Below, piece by piece: positions 43,513 to 52,318 of a DNA stretch of 64,000 nt (positions within the stretch are counted from its first letter, which is position 1; each line of letters opens with the position of its first letter). Under the pieces are notes generated by a model. That model saw nothing but the letters and a program-made list of their open reading frames with translations. It was not told the origin of the DNA and ran no database searches. Location: NCBI RefSeq assembly GCF_900143625.1, contig NZ_FRFF01000019.1, forward strand, positions 62,001 to 126,000. Reading direction: 5' to 3'. The DNA is from Nocardiopsis sp. JB363. GTDB taxonomy: Bacteria; Actinomycetota; Actinomycetes; Streptosporangiales; Streptosporangiaceae. A program made the position numbers and the translations under genes.

Positions 43513-44439
43513 GTGGTAGCCGACCCCGTCGAGAACCACCAGGCCACACAGGATTTTCTGGCCAATTCCAGTGGTGGGCCCACAGTGCTGCGCATTCTGT
43601 TGGGCACCCAGCTCAGACGGCTGCGCCAGGAGAAGGACATTTCCCGGCACGACGCCGGATACGCCATCCGCGCGTCCCACGCCAAGATCAGCCGAATGGA
43701 GCTCGGTCAGGTCAGTTTCAAACGTCGCGACGTCGACGACCTGCTGAAACTCTACGGAGTGGACGAACGTGAGCAGCGCGAGGCCCTCCTGGGCCTGATC
43801 TCCAGCGCCAACGCCCAGGGGTGGTGGCACAAGTACGGTGACGTGCTGCCCCATTGGTTCGGTGTGTACGTGGGCCTGGAGGAGGCCGCGTCGGTGATCC
43901 GTACCTTCGAGGTGCAGTTCGTCCCCGGGCTGCTACAGACCGAGGGATACGCCCGCTCCGTCATTCGGCTCTCCCGCACCGCCACCTCCGACGACGACGT
44001 GAACAGTCGTGTGAGGATGCGCATGCATCGGCAGCGTCGCTTGTCCGACGGCCCCGACGCGGAGATCCCCGCCCCGCGGCTGTGGGCGGTGATCGACGAG
44101 GCGGTCCTGCACCGGCCCTACGGCGACGCGAAGGTGATGCGCGAGCAGATCGAGCACCTCATCGAGATGGCGCGGCGGCCCAGCGTCACCATCCAGATCG
44201 CCACGTTCGACATGGGCGGTCACCCCGCGGCGGGCGGCCCGTTCAGCATCATGCGGTTCCCCACGCCGCAGTTGCCCGACGTGGTGTACCTGGAGCAGTT
44301 GAACAGCGCGCTGTATTTCGACAAGTACGACGACACGAGCGTCTACGCCCAGACCATGGACCACCTCGCCACCCAGGCCCCGCTGCCGGGGGAGACCGAG
44401 GGCATCCTCAGAAGGTTCCTGGAGCGCTACAGCGACTGA
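43513..44439 (+). CDS. WhiJ/Scr1-like helix-turn-helix regulator (DUF5753)
   Basis: A 308-residue regulator with an N-terminal XRE-type HTH (about 28-85: LGTQLRRLRQEKDISRHDAGYAI then SHAKISRMELGQVSF). A DUF5753 domain follows (about 110-300) with FEVQFVPGLLQTEGYARSV and EQLNSALYFDKYDDTSVYAQ. Such regulators are numerous in actinomycetes and act with small DUF397 proteins in development. GGGAGG precedes GTG 43513. The cognate DUF397 gene lies 386 bp downstream. Confidence 0.92.
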   Translation: MVADPVENHQATQDFLANSSGGPTVLRILLGTQLRRLRQEKDISRHDAGYAIRASHAKISRMELGQVSFKRRDVDDLLKLYGVDEREQREALLGLISSANAQGWWHKYGDVLPHWFGVYVGLEEAASVIRTFEVQFVPGLLQTEGYARSVIRLSRTATSDDDVNSRVRMRMHRQRRLSDGPDAEIPAPRLWAVIDEAVLHRPYGDAKVMREQIEHLIEMARRPSVTIQIATFDMGGHPAAGGPFSIMRFPTPQLPDVVYLEQLNSALYFDKYDDTSVYAQTMDHLATQAPLPGETEGILRRFLERYSD

Positions 44440-44825
44440 CCACCACCTTCCCCTTCCCATCCCCCCGCCTCCCCACCGCCCCGGCCGCTTTGCGCCCGGG
44501 GCTTCGTTCTTGCCCGAAGTGTCCTACTTCGGCCACGAGTGAAGAACGATCCGGGAACGGCGAACCATCGGCGCCTCCCGCGCGTTAGTCCTGACATGCG
44601 GTTCTGCCAACACGGTTTTCTGCGGACACTCATGAGTGCTTGCCGATGCAATCACGTATGCACGTGCATGCACTACGCTTTGGCCTCGCAAGGGGACATC
44701 AGGACCACCCCCGTGGCGCGGCCGACCCGACCGGCGGGACCGTGGCGGCCAGACCCGATGAGCGCGGCGCGCTGGAGCCGTCTGTGGACCACCCCGCGAG
44801 TCCCCGAAGTTCCAGGAGGTTGAGG
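44440..44825 (+). promoter_or_regulatory. Intergenic region with two perfect 12-bp palindromes before the DUF397 gene
   Basis: No gene is supported between the regulator and the DUF397 gene. CACTCATGAGTG (44627-44638) and ATGCACGTGCAT (44658-44669) are perfect palindromes 19 bp apart (31 bp between starts, about three helical turns). They lie about 160-200 bp before the DUF397 start in a locally AT-richer patch. They are good candidates for binding by the WhiJ-like regulator next door. Confidence 0.5.
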
Positions 44826-45059
44826 ATGTATCCGATCTACAACGGCGTTCCCGCGGACCTGCTGCGGGTCGATTGGACCAAGAGCAGCTGGAGCAACCCC
44901 AATGGGAACTGTGTAGAGGTCGCCACCCTCCCCGACGGTGACATCGCCGTGCGGAACTCTCGGGATCCCGAGGGACCCGCCCTCGTCTACACCCCCGCGG
45001 AGATCGAGGCCTTCGTCCGTGGCGCCAAGACCGGCGAATTCGACGCCCTCCTGAGCTGA
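44826..45059 (+). CDS. DUF397 protein, partner of the WhiJ-like regulator
   Basis: A 77-residue protein with the DUF397 pattern: WTKSSWSNPNGNCVEVATLPDGDIAVRNSRDPEGPALVYTPAEIEAFVRGAK, here broken as residues about 17-68. These small proteins are encoded beside XRE-DUF5753 regulators and are thought to modulate them. AGGAGG stands six bases before ATG 44826. Confidence 0.92.
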   Translation: MYPIYNGVPADLLRVDWTKSSWSNPNGNCVEVATLPDGDIAVRNSRDPEGPALVYTPAEIEAFVRGAKTGEFDALLS

Positions 45060-45352
45060 CCCCTCGACCCCCACCCCGGGCACCCACTACCCCCCAGGAA
45101 AAGACCAGCCCGGGAACGTGTGCACGTCGAGGTCCGCGCGGTCCACTCCCGTGCCGCGCGGGCCACCATCCGTCCACGGCGTACACACGAGCGGAGCCCG
45201 GCACCAATCCAGGTGCCGGGCTCCGTGCATGGGAACACCGTTTCGTTTCGCTACGCGGCCGGCGGTAAGGGACCACCGGCCGCTTCGGTCCCGCCCGCCC
45301 TAAGGGGTGGGCCGACGGGACCTCGCGAACCTCCCGCGTCGGACGCTTCGCG
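45060..45352. terminator. Convergent intergenic region with terminator hairpin
   Basis: No gene is supported. The main feature is a 14-bp stem with a 6-base loop at 45192-45225 (GGAGCCCGGCACC with GGTGCCGGGCTCC plus one flanking pair). It sits between the DUF397 gene and the convergent KamA-family gene. A second GC-rich dyad lies at about 45256-45284. Confidence 0.6.
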
Positions 45353-46714
45353 TCAGATGCGGGTGGGGTCGACCAGGCCGTTGGCGCCGACCGGGGCCTG
45401 TTCCCACGGAAGGTGGGTGGCGCCCAGGGCGGGCTTGAGGTCGAACAGCCAGGCCGCCTTCTCGTCGTACTGGGCGAAGAACGGCTTGCCGACCAGCTCC
45501 GGGTCGCGCGCCTGGATGAAGTGGAGGACGAAGACCTTCTCTCCCGCGATCTCCATCACCCCGTCCACGCACACCTTGCCCGGGGTCGCCGACATCGACG
45601 GCCCCCGAACGGTCCGGGCCAGGCCCGAGACCTTCTGGTAGGCACCGCGGAAGATGTCGTAGGCCTCGGCCAACGGCACCGCGAAGTAGTCCTGCGGGCC
45701 GGTGTCACGCTCCACGAACATGTAGTACGGCACCATGCCGTGCCGCACGTGCGTCCGCCACATGCTCTCCCAGGTGGCGGAGTCGGCGTTGATCGTGCGG
45801 ATCAGCGGCGCCTGCGTGCGGATGACGGCGCCGGTCTCGCGGATGCGACGCACGGCCTCCTGCACGAGCGGCGGACGCATCTCGTTCGGGTGCGAGAAGT
45901 GCGCCATGAACGCGAGGTTCTTGCCCGAGGCGACGACCTTCTCGAACAGACGCAGCGTGTCTTCGGCGTCCGGGTCGGTGGTGAAGCGCTGCGGCCAGTA
46001 GGCCAGAGCCTTCGTGCCGATACGGATGGCTTCGAGGTGCTCGATCTCCAGCAGCGGCTCGATGTAGCGGGAGATGACCCCCTCGCCCATGATCATCGGG
46101 TCGCCACCGGTGAACAGGACGCTGGTGACCTCGGGGTGCGAACGCACGTACTCGACCATCTGGTCGATCTCACCGGACGCGAACTTCAGGTCGGCGTCGC
46201 CGACGAACTGCGCCCAGCGGAAGCAGTAGGTGCAGTACGCGTGGCACGTCTGCCCCTGCTTCGGGAAGAAGAGCACCGTCTCCTTGTACTTGTGCTGGAT
46301 GCCCGGGATGGGCTCCTCGTCGCCCGTGGTGGGCACGTTGAGGTCCATCTGGCCGGCGGGGTGCGGGTTGAGCTTGGCACGGACCTGGTTGGCGGCCTCG
46401 TTGAGCTCCTTGCGCCCCGCACCCGCGGTCAGCAGGTCGGCGATCCGGGCGACGTCCGCGGGCGGGAGCATGTCCGACTGAGGGAAGACCAGTCGGTAGA
46501 TCGGATCGTCTGGAGCGGCATCCCAGTCGATGAGCTCGTCGACGACGTAGCTGTTGACGCGGAACGGCAGCACGTGTGCCACCGCCTTGACCGCGAGCTG
46601 CTCGTCGGTCGAGAGACCGGCTCGTGCCGTGAACTCGTCGAGGTGTTTCGTCGTGTAGGCACGAAACCGACGTCCGGCGGACGGGGACTGTGCCGCGTCA
46701 GGCGTAACGCTCAC
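45353..46714 (-). CDS. KamA-family radical SAM aminomutase-like protein
   Basis: A 453-residue radical SAM enzyme with the cluster motif CHAYCTYCFRW near 157-167 and the KamA landmarks FTGGDPMIM, IRIGTKALAYWPQRF, HFSHPNEM and INADSATWESMWRTHVRHGMVPYYMF. Lysine 2,3-aminomutases use PLP on a Lys in a PGGGGK segment; here the region reads PSMSATPGKVCVDG, with the Lys kept but the Gly run changed. It may act on another amino acid. It stands alone, without an acetyltransferase for acetyl-beta-lysine or an EF-P ligase. GTG 46714 follows AGGAGAGG; an earlier TTG is possible. Confidence 0.85.
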   Translation of the reverse strand: MSVTPDAAQSPSAGRRFRAYTTKHLDEFTARAGLSTDEQLAVKAVAHVLPFRVNSYVVDELIDWDAAPDDPIYRLVFPQSDMLPPADVARIADLLTAGAGRKELNEAANQVRAKLNPHPAGQMDLNVPTTGDEEPIPGIQHKYKETVLFFPKQGQTCHAYCTYCFRWAQFVGDADLKFASGEIDQMVEYVRSHPEVTSVLFTGGDPMIMGEGVISRYIEPLLEIEHLEAIRIGTKALAYWPQRFTTDPDAEDTLRLFEKVVASGKNLAFMAHFSHPNEMRPPLVQEAVRRIRETGAVIRTQAPLIRTINADSATWESMWRTHVRHGMVPYYMFVERDTGPQDYFAVPLAEAYDIFRGAYQKVSGLARTVRGPSMSATPGKVCVDGVMEIAGEKVFVLHFIQARDPELVGKPFFAQYDEKAAWLFDLKPALGATHLPWEQAPVGANGLVDPTRI

Positions 46715-47021
46715 GCCTCTCCTCTCCTGCGGTAGATAGGGCGCCAAGAAGGCAGCCCTGAGCCGGTGGCTCCGGTATTACGGGTACCGGTGGACCACCT
46801 GGGGACGAAAATTCGGTTGTCTCCCGTGCACGGAGCGTGCCGAGCAGGGGAGTCGGCGAGCGGGCATACCCCCGCAGGGGGATTTGTACCCACCCCACGC
46901 AAAATCCAGCCCTGACCTGGACATACCGGAAGTATCCTCGCATGAGTGTACGAAAGCGCCCGACACAGGCGTGACAAGGGTGACGCGGTACCATCCCCGG
47001 ACTGTGAGGAAACAACCGACG
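46715..47021. other. Divergent promoter region kamA-like/plsX
   Basis: About 300 bases with no supported gene. The frame leading into plsX extends upstream, but without a ribosome site or conserved sequence. An in-frame GTG at 47004 could add six residues to PlsX. Confidence 0.5.
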
Positions 47022-48095
47022 ATGAGTGGCACACCCGACGCGCAATCCCCCGTTCCGCGCACGTCACCGCCGATCATCGCGGTGGACGCCATGGGTGGCG
47101 ACAACGCACCCCGGGAGATCGTGCGCGGAGCGGTGATGGCCGTACGCGAACTCGGCCTCCGCGTACTGCTGGTGGGCCGACGCACCGAGATCGCGGCGAT
47201 GCTCGCCGAGGAGGGCGCCCTGCGCGACATCCCGGTGGTGCACGCGGAGGACAGCATCGCGATGGACGAGGGCGCTCTGGCGAGCTGGCGGCGCCCCCGC
47301 TCCAGCGCCGCCGTCGCCTGCCGCCTCATCCGGCGAGGCGACGCCGACGCCCTGGTCTCCGCCGGCTCGACCGGAGGGATCGTGGCCACCTCCACCGTCC
47401 GGCTCCGCACGCGAACGGGGGTCCTGCGCCCCGCGCTGGCGGTGACCCTTCCCACCCTGCCCACTCCCACGATCCTGGTGGACGCCGGCGCCAACGCCGA
47501 CGCCAAGCCGGAGATGCTCGTGCAGTTCGCGCACCTGGGTTGCGCGTACGCGCAGACGGCGTTCGGCATCGAGCGCCCACGGGTGGGTGTGCTGACCATC
47601 GGTTCGGAGCCCGGGAAGGGCAACAAGCTGATCCGCCGCACGGTGGAGTTGCTGGCCGAGGTGCCGGAGGTGGACTTCCAGGGCAATGTCGAGGGCGACG
47701 ACCTGCTCGCCGGGAAGGTGGACGTGGTGGTCACCGATGGGCACACCGGCAACGTGGCGCTCAAGACCGTCGAGGGGACCGCGGGGTTCGCCCTCAACGC
47801 CATGAAGGAGGCGATCTCCTCCTCCACCATGGCCAAGGCCGGTGCCGTGTTGCAACGAAGCGCCCTGCGCCGGTTGCGCGAGCGCTTCGACAGCGAGACC
47901 TACGGAGGCGCCGCCCTGCTCGGTCTGAACGGCACGGTGGTGATCGCCCACGGCGACAGCCACCACGTGGGGGTCGCCCACGCCTGTCGGCTCGCGAACG
48001 ACCTGGCGGGCGGCCGCATAGGGGAACGGATCAGCCGCCGGGTGCACCACCGTTCACCGATCTGGCTCCACCGTCGCTCCCCGGACGAACGCTGA
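47022..48095 (+). CDS. plsX: Phosphate acyltransferase PlsX
   Basis: PlsX makes acyl-phosphate from acyl-ACP for phospholipid synthesis. The 357-residue protein shows IIAVDAMGGDNAPREIVRGA near 18-37, SAGSTGGIVATSTVRL, ILVDAGANADAKPEMLVQFA, RVGVLTIGSEPGKGN and the closing LLGLNGTVVIAHGDSH. Unusually for plsX it has no rpmF, fab or rnc genes beside it, so a second copy elsewhere is conceivable. The stop codon lies within the first copy of a 15-bp tandem repeat (48082-48111). Confidence 0.92.
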   Translation: MSGTPDAQSPVPRTSPPIIAVDAMGGDNAPREIVRGAVMAVRELGLRVLLVGRRTEIAAMLAEEGALRDIPVVHAEDSIAMDEGALASWRRPRSSAAVACRLIRRGDADALVSAGSTGGIVATSTVRLRTRTGVLRPALAVTLPTLPTPTILVDAGANADAKPEMLVQFAHLGCAYAQTAFGIERPRVGVLTIGSEPGKGNKLIRRTVELLAEVPEVDFQGNVEGDDLLAGKVDVVVTDGHTGNVALKTVEGTAGFALNAMKEAISSSTMAKAGAVLQRSALRRLRERFDSETYGGAALLGLNGTVVIAHGDSHHVGVAHACRLANDLAGGRIGERISRRVHHRSPIWLHRRSPDER

Positions 48096-48116
48096 TCGGA
48101 CGAACGCTGATCGGAC
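48082..48116. repeat. 15-bp tandem repeat at the end of plsX
   Basis: The unit CGGACGAACGCTGAT occurs twice head to tail (48082-48096, 48097-48111) and is followed by CGGAC of a third copy. The plsX stop TGA lies in the first copy. It is probably a replication-slippage duplication. Confidence 0.85.
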
Positions 48117-48141
48117 CTCCACTGCCAGGTCGGTCCTACCC

Positions 48142-48582
48142 TCACGCCTCGAAGCAGCGGACGTACTCCTCCTGTTCGGTGGTCTCCACCGCGAACGTCG
48201 AGTAGTGCTCTCGTACATAGCCCACCGCGTCCTTCGCGGGGACACCGTCCAGGGCCGTGAGGCAGGCCAGGGCCGTTCCCGTCCGTCCCCGTCCGCCGAG
48301 ACAGGCCAGCTCCACCCGCTGCTCCCTCGAAAGCTCCAGCGCCTCCCTCAACCGTTCCAGGGTGTCCGTGTCGTCCGCGGGCAGCCCGAAGTCCTCCCAG
48401 TGCACCCACCGGGCCATCCATGGGACGCTGGGCGGTTCGTGGTCGAGCAGGTACACCGCGAACTCGGGGCGGGGACCGGCGGGCAGGGGCAGGGCGAGTC
48501 CACGGCCGCGCACCAAGCGTCCGGAGGGCAGGCGCATGACCCCGGGCGAGGCCGGATCCCACAGTTGGTTCCTGTCTCTCAT
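48142..48582 (-). CDS. Protein-tyrosine-phosphatase family protein
   Basis: A 146-residue protein with the Cys-x5-Arg loop of tyrosine/dual-specificity phosphatases, CLGGRGRTG, near residues 100-108 and a general-acid region upstream (HWEDFGLPADDTDTL). The substrate is unknown. ATG 48582 is chosen; ATG at 48600 is in frame and would add six residues. It converges on plsX and is divergent from argS, only 110 bp away. Confidence 0.83.
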   Translation of the reverse strand: MRDRNQLWDPASPGVMRLPSGRLVRGRGLALPLPAGPRPEFAVYLLDHEPPSVPWMARWVHWEDFGLPADDTDTLERLREALELSREQRVELACLGGRGRTGTALACLTALDGVPAKDAVGYVREHYSTFAVETTEQEEYVRCFEA

Positions 48583-48692
48583 GCCGTCGAGCCTAGACAT
48601 CGGCACGGGCGCGGCACAGCCCCCGAAAGTCCTGGATGTGGCCTGCGCCATATCAGTAGGGACGGGTGTGGCCGGTCGGTAGGCTTAGGGTC

Positions 48693-50438
48693 ATGGCCGA
48701 CCCGCAGGAAGTACTCTCGCGACGGGTCCAGTCCGCCCTCGGCGCCGCCTTCGGTCCCGAGTTCGCCGACACCGACCCCGTCATCCGCCCGTCCCAGTTC
48801 GCTGACTATCAGGCGAACGCCGCGCTCGCGCTCGCCAAGCGCCTGGGCCGAAAGCCCCGCGAGGTCTCCGCGGCGATCATGGAACACCTGGACGTGTCCG
48901 ACGTCTGCCGTGACGTCGAGGTCAGTGGCCCGGGCTTCATCAACCTCACGCTTCGCGAGGACTGGATCGCCGACCAGGCGCGTCGACTCCTCGACGACGA
49001 CCGTGTCGGTGTCCCCTTGCAGGAGCGGAAGAACATCCCGCTCGACTACTCCGCGCCCAACGTGGCCAAGGAGATGCACGTCGGGCACCTGCGCACCACG
49101 GTCGTGGGCGACTCCCTGGCCCGCACCCTGGAGTTCCTGGGCCACAACGTCGTCCGGCAGAACCACATCGGTGACTGGGGCACCCCCTTCGGCATGCTCA
49201 TCGAGCACCTGCTGGAGGTCGGGGAGGACTCCCCCGAGGCCGACCTGATCACCACCGACCCCAACGCCTTCTACCAGGCGGCCCGCACCAAGTTCGACTC
49301 CTCCGGCGAGGACCACGGCGACTTCGCCGCGCGCGCCCGCCGGCGGGTGGTCGCCCTCCAAAGCGGCGACGAGGACACCCTGCGGTTGTGGCGCAAGCTG
49401 GTCGGCCTTTCCAAGGTCTACTTCAACAAGGTGTACGCCCGTCTCGGTGTGACCCTCACCGACGAGGACCTGGCCGGGGAGAGCAGCTACAACGACATGC
49501 TCGCCGACGTGTGCGCCGAGCTGGAGACCAAGGGCATCGCCGAGATCAGCGACGGCGCCCTGTGCGTGTTCCTGGACGGCTTCACCGGCCGCGAGGAAAA
49601 GCCGGTGCCGCTGATCATCCGCAAGAGCGACGGCGGCTACGGCTACGGCACCACGGACCTGGCGACCGTCCGGTACCGGGTGGACGACCTCAAGGCCGAC
49701 CGCATCCTGTACGTGGTGGGCGCCCCGCAGGCCATGCACTTCAAGATGGTGTGGTCCACCGCCCGTAAGGCCGGGTGGCTGCCGGAGGACGTGGAGACCA
49801 CGCACGTGCAGATCGGCAACGTGCTGGGGTCGGACGGCAAGATCCTGCGGAGCCGAAGCGGCGCTCCCGTCCGACTGATGCAGCTGCTGGAGGAGGCGGT
49901 CGACCGGGCCGCGGCCGTGGTCGCCGAGACCCGCCCCGACCTGGACGAGGAGAGCCGGGCCGAGATCGCCCGCAAGGTCGGCATCGGCGCGGTGAAGTAC
50001 GCGGACCTCTCCGTCGCACACGACACCGAGTACGTGTTCGACTTCGACCGGATGCTGGCGCTGACCGGCAACACCGGCCCGTACCTGCAGTACGCGCAGG
50101 CCCGGATCCGTTCCATCTTCCGTAAGGGCCAGGTGGACCCGGCCGGGGTGGAGGGTCGGATCACCGTGTCCGAAGGCGCCGAGCGCGACCTCGCTCTGAA
50201 GCTGCTGGGCTTCGGCGCGGCGGTGGAGCAGGTGGGCGATCTCTTGCAGCCGCACCGCCTGTCCTCGTACCTGTTCGAGCTGGCGCAGACGCTCACGGCG
50301 TTCTACGAGCACTGCCCGGTGCTGAGCGCCGAGACCGATGCCGAGCGCGAGTCGCGGCTGGCGCTGGTCGCGGTGGCGCTGCGAGTACTGGTGCGGGGCC
50401 TGGACCTGCTCGGTGTGGAGTCGCCCGAGTACATGTAG
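48693..50438 (+). CDS. argS: Arginyl-tRNA synthetase
   Basis: ArgS charges tRNA-Arg with arginine. The 581-residue protein has the N-terminal Add-1 domain (about 1-100), the class I signature in the form SAPNVAKEMHVGHLRTTVVGD near 124-145, the NHIGDWGTPFG segment, GYGYGTTDLATVRYR, and the anticodon-binding C-terminus (SYLFELAQTLTAFYEHCPVL). ATG 48693 gives the usual start. A terminator follows. Confidence 0.97.
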   Translation: MADPQEVLSRRVQSALGAAFGPEFADTDPVIRPSQFADYQANAALALAKRLGRKPREVSAAIMEHLDVSDVCRDVEVSGPGFINLTLREDWIADQARRLLDDDRVGVPLQERKNIPLDYSAPNVAKEMHVGHLRTTVVGDSLARTLEFLGHNVVRQNHIGDWGTPFGMLIEHLLEVGEDSPEADLITTDPNAFYQAARTKFDSSGEDHGDFAARARRRVVALQSGDEDTLRLWRKLVGLSKVYFNKVYARLGVTLTDEDLAGESSYNDMLADVCAELETKGIAEISDGALCVFLDGFTGREEKPVPLIIRKSDGGYGYGTTDLATVRYRVDDLKADRILYVVGAPQAMHFKMVWSTARKAGWLPEDVETTHVQIGNVLGSDGKILRSRSGAPVRLMQLLEEAVDRAAAVVAETRPDLDEESRAEIARKVGIGAVKYADLSVAHDTEYVFDFDRMLALTGNTGPYLQYAQARIRSIFRKGQVDPAGVEGRITVSEGAERDLALKLLGFGAAVEQVGDLLQPHRLSSYLFELAQTLTAFYEHCPVLSAETDAERESRLALVAVALRVLVRGLDLLGVESPEYM

Positions 50439-50450
50439 GCGCGGGTACGC

Positions 50451-50480
50451 GAAGGGCCGGGGCGGACGCCCCGGCCCTTT
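50451..50480 (+). terminator. Terminator of argS
   Basis: A perfect 12-bp stem (50452-50463 with 50468-50479) has the loop GGAC and is followed by TTCG. It lies 12 bases after the stop codon. Confidence 0.8.
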
Positions 50481-50725
50481 CGTGTGTCGGGCGGAGGCCA
50501 TGGCCGAGGCCCTGTTCCGCGATGGCCGGAACCGGACGGAAGCCCGCCTATGAGAACCTCTCAGAAGGTGTGTCGGCGCTGGTCACGACCGCTTTGAGGA
50601 CTTCCCGGGCAGGGCGAGTCGAATATCTCGTAGCAGGTCGGACCGGAACTCCACGTTGCGGTGGGCCATCACACCTAAGGTGTGTGGACAAAAGTCTCAT
50701 ACCAGACAAACGGGAGATAACGCCG
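50481..50725 (+). other. Upstream region of yceI
   Basis: No gene is supported. The region after 50600 is less G+C-rich and contains AAAGTCTCATACCAGACAAA just before the ribosome site GGAG of yceI. The promoter should lie here, but I cannot assign boxes securely. Confidence 0.45.
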
Positions 50726-51328
50726 ATGACATCCGCTGCGGCCTTCGGCCCCGGTCCGGGCACCTGGTACCTGGACCCGGTCCACTCCAGCCTGATCTTC
50801 GTCGCCCACTACCTGCGCTTCGGTCGGGTTCAGGGCACCCTCGGCGACGCGCACGGCCAGGTCCACGTGACCGACAACCCCACCCTCTCCTCCGTCCAGG
50901 TGGAGATCGCCACGGCCAGCGTCAACACCGGTGTGAACGCCCGGGACGAGCACCTGCGCTCCGCCGACTTCCTGGAGGTCTCGAACTACCCGAAGCTGCG
51001 CTTCACCTCGACCGCCCTGGAGCCGAGCCGCCGGCAGAACTCCTTCCGGATCCACGGCGACCTGGAGCTGCACGGCCGCGCGCGCCCCGTCACCCTGGCG
51101 GCGGAATGGGTCGGCGAGTCCCCCGACTACATCTCACCGGACGACACCTACGGACACTTCTTCTCCGCCACCACCCAGCTGCGCCTGTCCGAGTTCGGCG
51201 TGGGAGACGGTGGCCCGCTCCCCTGGGGCGGCCGACTGGTCGGCGACCTGGTCGACATCGTGTTGGAGGTCCGCGTCCAGAACCAGGACCCCGCCCCCTT
51301 CCTCAAGCAGATCGGGCACACGCCCTGA
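50726..51328 (+). CDS. YceI-family lipocalin-like protein
   Basis: A 200-residue protein with the YceI beta-barrel pattern: GTWYLDPVHSSLIFVAHYLRFGRVQGTL, VEIATASVNTGVNARDEHLRSADFLEVSNYPKLRFTST (given here in its parts near 12-40 and 62-98), and a second repeat of the HGDLELHGRARPVTL type. YceI proteins bind isoprenoid-like lipids. There is no signal peptide here, so it is cytoplasmic, unlike the periplasmic E. coli form. GGAG lies upstream of ATG 50726. Confidence 0.92.
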   Translation: MTSAAAFGPGPGTWYLDPVHSSLIFVAHYLRFGRVQGTLGDAHGQVHVTDNPTLSSVQVEIATASVNTGVNARDEHLRSADFLEVSNYPKLRFTSTALEPSRRQNSFRIHGDLELHGRARPVTLAAEWVGESPDYISPDDTYGHFFSATTQLRLSEFGVGDGGPLPWGGRLVGDLVDIVLEVRVQNQDPAPFLKQIGHTP

Positions 51329-51332
51329 ACCG

Positions 51333-51355
51333 TCCGGGTGCCGTACCCACCCGGA
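51333..51355. terminator. Convergent terminator between yceI and the ribokinase gene
   Basis: An 8-bp stem TCCGGGTG with CACCCGGA and a 7-base loop lies four bases after the yceI stop. Confidence 0.55.
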
Positions 51356-51400
51356 ACCGTCAGGGCGAGCGCCCGACAGAGTGACCCTCGCGTCCTCGGC

Positions 51401-52318
51401 TCAGCCCTTGAGCAGGGCCTGGACCTCTTCCCGCGAGGCCATCGAGGCACTGGCTCCGTGCCGTCCCACGGAGATCGCCGCCGCGGCGGCGGCGAACTCC
51501 ATCGCCTCCCGCGGGGAACGCCCTTCGGCCCGGGCGACCGCGAAGGACCCGCAGAAGGTGTCACCGGCGGCGGTGGTGTCCACCGCCTTCACCCGCCGCG
51601 CCGGAACCGCCACCGGCTCCTCACCGCGACGCCCGTACAGCGAACCCGCCGAACCCAGGGTCAACAGCACCTCCGGAACACGCTCCAGCAGCGCGGCCAA
51701 TGCCGCCGCCGGTTCGTCGTGCCCGGTGATCGCCGCCGCCTCGTGCTGGTTGGGCACCAGCACGTCCACGTCGGCCAGCAGCTCGTCGGGGAGCTCTCGC
51801 GCGGGTGCGGGGGTCAGGTAGACCGGCACACCCGTCTCACGGCCCCACCGCGCCCCGGCCAGCACGGCCTCCATGGGCAACTCCAGCTGAAGCAGCAGCG
51901 CGTCGACGCCCTTCAGCAATCCGCGATCGGACACGGGCACCCCGGTGACCTCACCGTTGGCGCCGGGCACCACGATGATGCGGTTGCCGCCGTCCCCCTC
52001 CACCACGATGTGCGCGATGCCGGAGAGCCCGGGCACGGTGCGCAGCCCGGTGACGTCGATCCCGTCCGCCTCCAGGTTGGTGCGCAGTTCCCGCCCGAAG
52101 GTGTCGTCGCCGACCGCGCCGAGGAAGGCCACCCGGGCGCCGGCCCGTGCGGCGGCCACGGCCTGGTTGGCTCCCTTGCCGCCGGGAACCTGTCGGAAGT
52201 CGGTCCCGGTGACGGTCTCGCCACCGCCCGGCATCTGTCCCACGTAGGCGACCAGGTCCATGTTGACGCTGCCGAAGACCGCCAGGCGCGGTGCGCTGGA
52301 ACTCACGTCGTTGCTCAC
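51401..52318 (-). CDS. rbsK: Ribokinase-like PfkB sugar kinase
   Basis: A 305-residue PfkB-family kinase. The N-terminal signature GGKGANQAVAAARAGARVAFLGAVGDDTFG and the C-terminal DTTAAGDTFCGSFAVA anion-hole/catalytic motif are both present; VLVPNQHEAA and LLTLGSAGSLY lie between. The sequence is close to ribokinase, which phosphorylates D-ribose. There is no ribose transporter nearby, so the substrate is inferred. GTG 52318 overlaps the xthA stop by 4 bp (GTGA), so it is coupled to xthA. Confidence 0.9.
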   Translation of the reverse strand: MSNDVSSSAPRLAVFGSVNMDLVAYVGQMPGGGETVTGTDFRQVPGGKGANQAVAAARAGARVAFLGAVGDDTFGRELRTNLEADGIDVTGLRTVPGLSGIAHIVVEGDGGNRIIVVPGANGEVTGVPVSDRGLLKGVDALLLQLELPMEAVLAGARWGRETGVPVYLTPAPARELPDELLADVDVLVPNQHEAAAITGHDEPAAALAALLERVPEVLLTLGSAGSLYGRRGEEPVAVPARRVKAVDTTAAGDTFCGSFAVARAEGRSPREAMEFAAAAAAISVGRHGASASMASREEVQALLKG

